34,018 nt of DNA from a virus: the IMG/VR virus record IMGVR_UViG_3300023179_000301, positions 1 to 34,018 of that record; one strand, 5' to 3'. Positions 23,998-32,046 of the stretch are shown here, in pieces. Position 1 is the stretch's first letter. Each line of letters begins with the position of its first letter. The translations under genes and the position numbers were made by a program. The notes beneath the pieces are model-generated. The model worked only from the letters and a program-made list of their open reading frames with translations, searched no databases and had not been told where the DNA came from.

Positions 23998-24526
23998 AAA
24001 ATTCATCAAGAAACAGGCACTTATTGATGTCCTTTCTTCCGACATTCTTGAGTGGTACAGAATTCAATACAATCTTCCGATAAATGATCCTCGGTTTGTC
24101 GAAGTTTCCGAAGAAGAGGCCATGAAGGATTTTTACAGAAGGCAATATTATCATGAAATACAATGTGGTTTGCGTGATTTTAAAAACCAAAACATAGAAT
24201 TTAACATGCCATCTTTCATATTGTTGAAACAATTCGGAGGAGTGCTTCCTGCTCCCAATGGATTCAAGTACACTGATTCAAACACAATAAGCGCTGAGGA
24301 ACTGACAAGCAAGAAAAACAATAATAAATTTGAAGACGAAAAACTTGAAAATAGCAATTATGTTCCAGAAGAAAGCATCAATCCCAACATTCCTCCTCAT
24401 CTCACAGCTCCAGTCCGGGCTTCACATGGAGGAATGGTAAAAAATGAAGAAAGCGAATTCGGTCTTGATGATGAGGATTTCTGGAAGTGGGTCAAGGAAG
24501 AAGAAGAAAAATCTGAAGAAAGATAG
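23975..24526 (+). CDS. Tail assembly chaperone, downstream frame (T-like extension of a frameshift fusion), 183 codons
   Basis: The frame is open from about 23882, but its first ATG lacks a ribosome binding site. The plausible coding part begins at the candidate slip (GAG at 23975). It continues as EFPDPASEKFIKKQ, a helical middle (LEWYRIQYNLPIN, EEEAMKDFYRRQYYHEI), and a Glu/Asn-rich flexible tail (about 24300-24520). In lambda-type systems the T part of the fusion recruits the tape measure protein, and here the tape measure gene follows 7 bases later. If no shift occurs, this would have to be an independently started protein, for which no start site is seen. Confidence 0.65.
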   Translation, partial: EFPDPASEKFIKKQALIDVLSSDILEWYRIQYNLPINDPRFVEVSEEEAMKDFYRRQYYHEIQCGLRDFKNQNIEFNMPSFILLKQFGGVLPAPNGFKYTDSNTISAEELTSKKNNNKFEDEKLENSNYVPEESINPNIPPHLTAPVRASHGGMVKNEESEFGLDDEDFWKWVKEEEEKSEER

Positions 24527-24533
24527 ATAAATC

Positions 24534-27500
24534 ATGGGCGGATTTTTTCCATTACCTGCGTCAAATCTTACAAAAGGGATTTTGGGTGGTCCTCTTTTGT
24601 CTGCAGGTGTAACTACATCTTTTGGAGCCCAAAGTGTCGGTCTTACTGGAGAAGGGTACGAACGTCAGTTTCGTGAAGGGATCGTTGCAGGAAAAAGCAA
24701 TGATTATGAATTGGGACAATTTTCAAGACAAATTCGCGATTTGGGAATGTCGCTTGTTGATTTTCGCACGAAAGTTCAACAAGTGTCTACTGGACTTGGA
24801 ACGAGCGTTACAGAACATGTGCGGTTTCTTACTTCTTCCATGCGTGAAGTTCAAGGGTTCACTGACAGCATGCAAAACGCATCACGGGTGATCAGGGCTC
24901 GTGATTCCGCGCAGTCTACCATAGAAACGGCTCGTATGACAGGGATGAACCTTACTCAATACGGCCAAAGTGTTGATGCCATGAGGGCGTCAGGATTGAT
25001 TGGAAACATGGGACAACGCCAAGGATATGGCACTACTGAAATAGGATTCAATCAACAATTTGCCCGTGCAATTGGCATGGGAGGATTTGGGGCTTTGCGA
25101 GATCAGGCACTTCAATCTGTTGTAATGGGAGCAATAAGCCAGGTTAGCGCAGGAGGAAGGATGATTGACATTGCCAATTCAATTGGCACGCAAACATCAG
25201 TATTTCAAGCCGCAAGAGGATTTACTCTTCCAACAGGAGCGAAAATCGATCCTGATGCTTCAATGCTTACTTTCGGATTACAATCAATACAAAAATTTGA
25301 CACATCTCTTGTGGCCCGTGGAGCGACGGGATCGATGCAAATTCCAGGAATGATGGTTGCTGGATATGATATGGCTCGGTCTTCATTGATGCAGACAACA
25401 AATGAGGAACTGGATTCTGTAACCAATGAACTGAATCAGTACAAGGGAACAGAAGATCAGAATGCCGCGAAAATAGATGAGTTGAATTCTCGCCGGAAAA
25501 AACTTCTTGACCAGCAAAAAACATACGGCAACATGACAAATCCAATGGCCATCAACAGGGCATTCAGATCTGGCGACAAAAACCTTCAAGGCGAGCTTGT
25601 TGCTTCAATGGCAAAAGCATTTACCGGAAAAGATGATTCAGGATTGCTTGATGATAGCCTTGATAATGACATGATTTTTGGAATCATTTCCCAACAAATG
25701 GGAATAGAAGGTGGCGTTCCTGCTGTTCAGGCAATTCTCAAGGCTCGACAAGCGCGATTGGATCCCAAAAACATAGAGGCTGCCAATCGCACAAAAGCCT
25801 TGACCAGTGGAATGGCAGGATACAAATCCCTTGGCACGATGTTTGGCTCTGACAATACAAATACAGAATACGCAAGACAGATACAAACATCATTGGAGCC
25901 AATATTGAGTTCAGCGGCAACTGGGCAGGACTTCGATACGGAACTTGCAAGTTGGATTGACAGTTCCGGTTTGTACAGTGACGAAAAAACAAAGAATGAA
26001 TTAAAAAGAAAAGTAAGCAGAACACTGAATGCAACAGAATTTAACGACATGGATGAACTCCGAGCAAGAGATAAGCAGCTTAGCATAATATCGGAATTCA
26101 GCAGTGATTCGGAAAGAATTAGAAATGGAGCAGTAAGACCAAATTATGCCGGACAAAATATTCTGACTTCTTCTCAAATTCAAGGAGGAGAATTATACAA
26201 GTCATTTGAAATAATTGGAACGGCAACAAATGAGTTTGTTCAAAATTTTCGTGCTGGAGGACAATCACTTTCTGAAACTGTAGCAAATCTAAACAGAACA
26301 ATAGCCTCCGGCGGCGATGCATTATCCGCAATGATAAAGGTAGTAGGCTCATATGTTGATTTGGGACTCAAGGGAGCATTTGGGGTACCCAAAGCAGCAG
26401 CAGACATTTTGAATCCTGAAGGAGCAATCGCAAAAGGAGTAATAACCAATATCCCTGAACTTATGGGCGTAGCTATGGATGAAGCAAAAATAACGCTCGC
26501 AAGAAGCGTTGCCCCAAAAGATGAAAATAGAATAGATATAAACACAGGAGGTCCTCGCGCATTTGGTGGTCCTGTTTATGGAGGACTTACCGCATCAATG
26601 CAATCAGCAGAAAGTCTTGTTCCCCAGCAAAGATCTTGGAGCATGGCTTCAACGCTTGACGAGGAACATGCATTTGTTCCCAAATATGATTCGTATGTCA
26701 TGAGCACAAAAGATGTTCGAAACAGCATGAAAGATGTTAATTTCACCAAAGAAGAAATTGATCGAATACAAAATACGTATGGAATGGAATGGTATCAAGA
26801 CAGAGCCATACTTGCTTCTGCTGCATCAAGACGAGACAATCAGAGACCCATTGATCCCAGACTTATGTTTGCTCTCATGAAAGAGGAAAGTCACTTTGAC
26901 ACAAATGCAAAAAATGCAGACTCCTTTGCAACGGGTTTGTTTCAAGTCCTTGCAAATTCGGAAGAATTACGGAAGCCATTGCTTGATCCAGAAACAAACA
27001 CTCTCATGGCCGGGAAAATCATGGCTGACAAAATCAGCATGTTTGACAAAATTAGTTACGACAAAGACGGAAACAAACTTGAAATATCTTCATTGACACA
27101 TACGCAAAACAATGAATTCACGATGGGAAAGACCCGAATATTTGATGTCATTGACAAAACTCTTCTATTGTGGCATGGATCATATGCAAAATCAGGAAAG
27201 CCCGGCTTTAGCGATAACGATCCCGAGCATACACTGGCATGGTTGGACAGAATCAGGGACGCTTATAGCGCTCAAGGCGGGAAAAGTCGCGACAGCGGTG
27301 CAAAACTCGATGATCTTTTCTGGGACGAAAATGAAGCAAATGAGTTTTTTAATGCTTCGTATCCAAGACGTGCATATGGAGGACAAATTCTTGGTCGACA
27401 TCCTGTCATTGTCGGAGAAAAAGGGCCTGAGGTTTATGTTCCTGGAGGCAGCGGAAGCATCCTTCCCAATAATTTCCTCGCCAATCTCAACAACCGCGGA

Positions 27501-27653
27501 GAACAGATTGAAAAATCCATTTCCCATAAGATGACTATTGAATTTGTCACTTCATCTGGAGATTCACTCGGAAGCACAGAAATTGATCTTATGTCTGCAA
27601 TCAGTCATTATGCAATACTCAATCCAGCAAAACAGATTGCGAGGATGTCGTGA
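24534..27653 (+). CDS. Tail tape measure protein with a lytic transglycosylase domain, 1039 aa
   Basis: This protein sets tail length and is injected with the DNA. It is helical and Gln/Ser/Met-rich for most of its length, with coiled-coil parts (LDSVTNELNQYKGTED, KIDELNSRRKKLLDQQK at about 295-330). Near 770-830 it has a soluble lytic transglycosylase signature: LMFALMKEESHFD, with E785-S786 as the likely catalytic Glu-Ser pair, and ATGLFQV at 799-805. The C-terminal part has RRAYGGQILGRHPVIVGEKG and PEVYVPGGSGSILP, typical of tape measure C-termini. Using roughly 1.5 angstroms per residue, a tail near 150 nm is inferred. The ribosome binding site is weak; the stop overlaps the next start. 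Confidence 0.87.
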   Translation: MGGFFPLPASNLTKGILGGPLLSAGVTTSFGAQSVGLTGEGYERQFREGIVAGKSNDYELGQFSRQIRDLGMSLVDFRTKVQQVSTGLGTSVTEHVRFLTSSMREVQGFTDSMQNASRVIRARDSAQSTIETARMTGMNLTQYGQSVDAMRASGLIGNMGQRQGYGTTEIGFNQQFARAIGMGGFGALRDQALQSVVMGAISQVSAGGRMIDIANSIGTQTSVFQAARGFTLPTGAKIDPDASMLTFGLQSIQKFDTSLVARGATGSMQIPGMMVAGYDMARSSLMQTTNEELDSVTNELNQYKGTEDQNAAKIDELNSRRKKLLDQQKTYGNMTNPMAINRAFRSGDKNLQGELVASMAKAFTGKDDSGLLDDSLDNDMIFGIISQQMGIEGGVPAVQAILKARQARLDPKNIEAANRTKALTSGMAGYKSLGTMFGSDNTNTEYARQIQTSLEPILSSAATGQDFDTELASWIDSSGLYSDEKTKNELKRKVSRTLNATEFNDMDELRARDKQLSIISEFSSDSERIRNGAVRPNYAGQNILTSSQIQGGELYKSFEIIGTATNEFVQNFRAGGQSLSETVANLNRTIASGGDALSAMIKVVGSYVDLGLKGAFGVPKAAADILNPEGAIAKGVITNIPELMGVAMDEAKITLARSVAPKDENRIDINTGGPRAFGGPVYGGLTASMQSAESLVPQQRSWSMASTLDEEHAFVPKYDSYVMSTKDVRNSMKDVNFTKEEIDRIQNTYGMEWYQDRAILASAASRRDNQRPIDPRLMFALMKEESHFDTNAKNADSFATGLFQVLANSEELRKPLLDPETNTLMAGKIMADKISMFDKISYDKDGNKLEISSLTHTQNNEFTMGKTRIFDVIDKTLLLWHGSYAKSGKPGFSDNDPEHTLAWLDRIRDAYSAQGGKSRDSGAKLDDLFWDENEANEFFNASYPRRAYGGQILGRHPVIVGEKGPEVYVPGGSGSILPNNFLANLNNRGEQIEKSISHKMTIEFVTSSGDSLGSTEIDLMSAISHYAILNPAKQIARMS

Positions 27654-29590
27654 TTTCTTTTCGCCAGTCTCCAAGCGATGAGGTTTCATCATTCGATTCT
27701 TCAAAAAAAGTCAGAACAATATCTCAAAGAATTACCATTGGGAAATATGATATTTCAGAATTTGTGTTGCGCGGAAAAACAACAAAGGCTCTCGGAAATC
27801 CTGCAGGAGTATGGCAATTGGAGCTTCGACCATCCATACTCAACGGTACCGTGGTAAATCTTGGCGATATCAATGTAAATGACGTATGTGAAATACGATT
27901 GGGAGTCATAAGAGACAACATAAAGGACCCTCCAGTAATTATGCGAGGACTCGTTGATTCAATTCGTATAACGGAAGCAATTCAAAAAGGAGTTCCTTCA
28001 CGATCAATCATAATATCCGGAAGGGATTTTGGAAAAATATTTACCGAAAAAAATATTGTCCCGCCAGTTGAATACATCAATGAAATATCAAGATCAAGAT
28101 TGAAAATGTTTATCAAAACTGGAGTTGACACAGTAGTAAAAAATAATAATGTTGATAATGCAAGTTCACTAACAATGGCAAATGAAAAAAGTGAAATAAA
28201 AGCACTTGTTTCTTATGATGAATTTCTAAACAATATTTTTTCAAAAATTCTGTCAAGTCAATTCTTGGGTTTTGACGCAATAAACGAATTAATTGTAAAT
28301 AACAAAATACAATATGAAATAAATATTCCGGAAAATTCAGGACAAGAAGAATACATAATAAATTCCCAATTTACAATTTTGCAATCACAAGGAATGCTGT
28401 GGTCATGGTTATCTGCATTCATTCCTTCTCCCATGTTTGAATTTTTGGTGATTGATTACGACAATAATGATCCAACCGTTGATGAAAAATATCGAGGAAA
28501 GACATTCTGTCATTTGCGTTGGGCCCCGTTCCGAAACAAATGGGGATTTTATCCGCCAAAAGGCAGGATCATTGCGGATTCTCTTGCAGAAAACAATGTG
28601 AATGTATCTGAATCAAATGATTCGCTATTGCTTCAGACAAATTCCAGATTTTTTAACGAAGAAAATTTTGTCAAAGCAGGAAACAGGGCATTCATTGGAA
28701 GAAATGAAATCATTTCAAAAGATTTGCAACGAGATGATAATGACACCAGGACATTTTTTTTCACAAAATGGAGAGACTATGCCATTGACCAGGATCCAAG
28801 TTCAGGAAGTCAATTCCCGACAGAGGCGAAAAAATTCGACTGTCGCAGCTCTCCGCAGTTTACCAATTCCAGCGGTCCGGACAATTATGGATTACTGAAT
28901 TGTTCATTGAACAATGGAAACGATGGATTCAATCCCCTGTACGACATTCTTGGGATGTCAAGATTTGGTTTCAAGCCAATGATTGTTGCGGTTCCTTTCT
29001 GGAATCAAGGATTTTATAAAGACAAAAACAAGGTTGATGAAAAAAATACCATATCAAGAATATTAGATAATATAAATCAATGGATGTATGATGTGTTTAC
29101 TCAACAGCACAATATTTTTTCTGGAACAATTGTAATGATTGGCAATCCATATGTTCGTATTGGGCAAGAATTATTCATCATTCCGGATTCTGGGAAAAAT
29201 GCCGAGGCACGCTCAAGTCGAGATGATTACGAAATTTTTTATGTTGAGCAAGTCATGCATTCATGGAGCGTCTATCCTTCGCCAATTTTTCAGACTCAGG
29301 TAAAAGTTTCCAGAGGATCGAAAGTTCCTTATGCGTTGACTGGATTGTCTCAAGATATCATGACAGATCCGGGCATGCAATGGGAAGGACTTCCAATCGC
29401 GGGAACAAGTCTTGTCACCACATTGCCGTCTCCAGAAAGTCTTCTCGCTGGCTTGTACAATTTTTCATCGCCTGCTGAAACGCAAATTACCGCAGTCGAA
29501 GACGTTATTGAGGAAACAAACGAAAACAGCGGAGAAACATACGAATTCAGTTCCATGGATAGCGGAAGTGACACTGGAGGAGCTTTGTAA
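27650..29590 (+). CDS. Baseplate hub protein (gpD/gp27-like), 646 aa
   Basis: It starts with GTG in a GTGA overlap with the tape measure gene, so it is translationally coupled. The N-terminal part has a beta-domain pattern (RITIGKYDISEFVLRG, then VNDVCEIRLG and SRSIIISGRDFGKIF at about 122-136). The C-terminal part has GNPYVRIGQELFIIPD (about 498-513), YEIFYVEQVMHSWSVYPSP and FQTQVKVSRGSK, ending near 556. This order matches the hub/late-control gpD fold that caps the tube and carries the spike. A middle section (about 270-480) is phage-specific. The C-terminal 90 residues are Ser/Glu/Thr-rich and flexible. The next gene encodes the spike, as expected. Confidence 0.75.
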   Translation: MISFRQSPSDEVSSFDSSKKVRTISQRITIGKYDISEFVLRGKTTKALGNPAGVWQLELRPSILNGTVVNLGDINVNDVCEIRLGVIRDNIKDPPVIMRGLVDSIRITEAIQKGVPSRSIIISGRDFGKIFTEKNIVPPVEYINEISRSRLKMFIKTGVDTVVKNNNVDNASSLTMANEKSEIKALVSYDEFLNNIFSKILSSQFLGFDAINELIVNNKIQYEINIPENSGQEEYIINSQFTILQSQGMLWSWLSAFIPSPMFEFLVIDYDNNDPTVDEKYRGKTFCHLRWAPFRNKWGFYPPKGRIIADSLAENNVNVSESNDSLLLQTNSRFFNEENFVKAGNRAFIGRNEIISKDLQRDDNDTRTFFFTKWRDYAIDQDPSSGSQFPTEAKKFDCRSSPQFTNSSGPDNYGLLNCSLNNGNDGFNPLYDILGMSRFGFKPMIVAVPFWNQGFYKDKNKVDEKNTISRILDNINQWMYDVFTQQHNIFSGTIVMIGNPYVRIGQELFIIPDSGKNAEARSSRDDYEIFYVEQVMHSWSVYPSPIFQTQVKVSRGSKVPYALTGLSQDIMTDPGMQWEGLPIAGTSLVTTLPSPESLLAGLYNFSSPAETQITAVEDVIEETNENSGETYEFSSMDSGSDTGGAL

Positions 29591-32005
29591 ATGCCTGTCT
29601 CTCCGGCATACTCCGGTCAATCTGCAATACAGAATATTGATATCGGCAATCGACCTCCCGTTTCAAATTTCATTATTGCCCGAATAATTTCAATAAATAC
29701 GCAAAACACAACAATAAATTGTGTTGGAGAAGGCACGCAACAAGGCGTGCAATGGCAAAATGTTCCTGTCCTGAACACTGTCTATTCACAAAAAGAAGGA
29801 AGAAGTTGGCTTCCGCTTGTTGATCCGAGCAAACAGACGACTGATGATTTAATAGCAAAACCCACAGGAACTCGTGATGCATACGCAATGCTTTGTTTTG
29901 TTGAAGGAAATGCATCCATTCCAGTTTGCGTAGGATTTATTTCTCCCGGATTGAATGAACTTTCTTTTAATGAACCCGGAACAAGGATAGACAGGCATTA
30001 CAGCAATGTTTATGAAAGACTTACTGCAACTGGAAAATACGAAATGGTATTTCCAGACAAAACATATTTCCTTGTCACTGATGCTGATGGCCTAGATGTT
30101 CCTGACAATCTTGAAGCAAAAAATGCCTACAATGTCACGAATCCCTGGAACATTCCTTTTGACAGGGAAAGAAAAATAGTTCTTGGTTCTTCGCGAGGAA
30201 ATACATTGTCTTTGGGAAACAAAGGATTTGTTGTTACCTCAAAATCAGACGGTCAAGACAGTGCATTTCAAACAACACTTTTTGATTCATACGGAATAAG
30301 AACGTCTGGGACAATATATTTCAATGACGTTTCTCTTTCTGATGTGACGCAATCACAAATAAACAATTCTATTTCTTCAGTGTTCAACAATGGAACATTG
30401 CCATCGCTATCTGGATCTACATCTACTCCAATGAGCCTGAACGTTTCCGGCGCGAGCATTGCAGATGGATCAATTTCTCTTGCAAAACTTGACACGACGG
30501 TTGCGACATATGCCCAACTTCTTTCAACTAGCGCCACGATATATACCAGCATCAATAATTTGCAGGCAAGCACTCAAGCAAATCTTCTCGCGGCAACAAC
30601 TTCACTGCAATCAAATATCAATACTGTGTCAACAAATCTTTCCGCGCATGTGGCAGACACCACGATACATTTGCAGCTTGGAACAACACATACAACTGCT
30701 GCGTATGGAGATCATACGCATGATGCCTTGAACACAAATGGATCAGTAACATATGCAACCGGGACGAATATTCTTTCTGTTTCTTCGACTTCGAATTCAG
30801 CCGGAACATCGGCAACCGTTGCAAGAGGAGATCACGCGCATGGCTTGAACATTGTCGCGTTATCCGCAATACCCGGAAACATCACCATAGGCGCAACTGC
30901 CAGCACAGGAACATCAACGATTGCGTTTGCCCGAGCAGATCACGTACATGGCACTCCAAGCACATGGACTCCATCAACACATACGCATGCAGCACTTTCA
31001 AACACATCAAATTCAATAAATTTGAATTCCGACGGAACAATGGATATCACCGGTTCCTCGATAAATCTTACTGGTACATTGAACATTAATGGAACATCTT
31101 TGCAGAATATCATTCGGGCAAATCAAACCGATCAAAGTTATCTTCTTTTTGCGACCACAAATGACAATATAAACAGAACGTACCTTACAACAAGCGGTGG
31201 AACATACGTAACAAGCATTTTGTCTGGAACAAACCATGTCGTTGTTTCTCCCAATCAAGTTTGGGCATTTGTCGTTGATGTGGTTGCAAACGCACAATCA
31301 GGAACAAGCGGTGGAAGATGGACAGTCAATGGATTGCTCAGGAAAGGAAACACCATTGCTTCTACGCAATTTATTGGCACTCCAATGGCAACAACCGTCT
31401 CCGTTGATGCTCCGTTTGCCAATGCGGCAATTTATGTTGACATTGAAAATTCTTCTTTTGGATCATTGGTCATTTCTGTAATTGGAATTGCCTCCACATC
31501 GGTAACATGGGGTGCGGTGGTAACCATAAAGGGTGCGTACAATAATGCAAGTTCAACAGCGTATTCTTCCTATCCGATTCAGTCAATACCACCAGTTTCC
31601 GCATCAACCTCATACGATTTCACAACATACATGTTGCAAACTTCAACGTCTTCAAATGAAATTGCCACAATGACCATGGATGGATATTCTGTTTCTTCAG
31701 CTAACATGCCCGTGCTTGCCAATAATAGTGCATGGTTTGCCAAAATGACCATCATAGCAAACGCATCAGGCGTTTCTGCTGGAGCATGGACAATTTCAGG
31801 AATATATCGTCGCGCATTAGGTCCAGGCACAATAACTTTTGTTGGACCATTGACCTATGAACAACTCACTGACACTGCTCTTGATAATGCAAATGTAAGT
31901 GTTGACACAGATACAAACTTGGGTGCAGTGTCCATTTCTGTTCTTGGCGTGACAAACACTTCAATAAAATGGCTTTCAATTATTGAGGCAACAGAAATAA
32001 CTTAG
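29591..32005 (+). CDS. Baseplate spike / fibre protein with OB-like N-terminus, HxH motifs and C-terminal tandem domains, 804 aa
   Basis: GGAGGAG lies just before the start, which abuts the hub stop. Residues about 25-125 fit an OB-type gpV/gp5 spike domain (IIARIISINTQNTTINCVG, then GRSWLPLVDP and IPVCVGFISPG). A region at about 225-370 looks coiled-coil and fibrous. HxH motifs occur at H375/H377, H415/H417, H451/H453 and H464/H466, mostly as GDHxHG, which in other phage fibres can hold metal ions. Residues about 515-655 and 670-804 are two similar beta domains (for example GGRWTVNGLLRKGN and AGAWTISGIYRRA). The hub-adjacent spike role is likely; the C-terminal part probably contacts the host or other fibres. 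Confidence 0.72.
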   Translation: MPVSPAYSGQSAIQNIDIGNRPPVSNFIIARIISINTQNTTINCVGEGTQQGVQWQNVPVLNTVYSQKEGRSWLPLVDPSKQTTDDLIAKPTGTRDAYAMLCFVEGNASIPVCVGFISPGLNELSFNEPGTRIDRHYSNVYERLTATGKYEMVFPDKTYFLVTDADGLDVPDNLEAKNAYNVTNPWNIPFDRERKIVLGSSRGNTLSLGNKGFVVTSKSDGQDSAFQTTLFDSYGIRTSGTIYFNDVSLSDVTQSQINNSISSVFNNGTLPSLSGSTSTPMSLNVSGASIADGSISLAKLDTTVATYAQLLSTSATIYTSINNLQASTQANLLAATTSLQSNINTVSTNLSAHVADTTIHLQLGTTHTTAAYGDHTHDALNTNGSVTYATGTNILSVSSTSNSAGTSATVARGDHAHGLNIVALSAIPGNITIGATASTGTSTIAFARADHVHGTPSTWTPSTHTHAALSNTSNSINLNSDGTMDITGSSINLTGTLNINGTSLQNIIRANQTDQSYLLFATTNDNINRTYLTTSGGTYVTSILSGTNHVVVSPNQVWAFVVDVVANAQSGTSGGRWTVNGLLRKGNTIASTQFIGTPMATTVSVDAPFANAAIYVDIENSSFGSLVISVIGIASTSVTWGAVVTIKGAYNNASSTAYSSYPIQSIPPVSASTSYDFTTYMLQTSTSSNEIATMTMDGYSVSSANMPVLANNSAWFAKMTIIANASGVSAGAWTISGIYRRALGPGTITFVGPLTYEQLTDTALDNANVSVDTDTNLGAVSISVLGVTNTSIKWLSIIEATEIT

Positions 32006-32046
32006 GTGCTGTAAAATAAAACAAATACTGAAATTGGAGAAATAAA

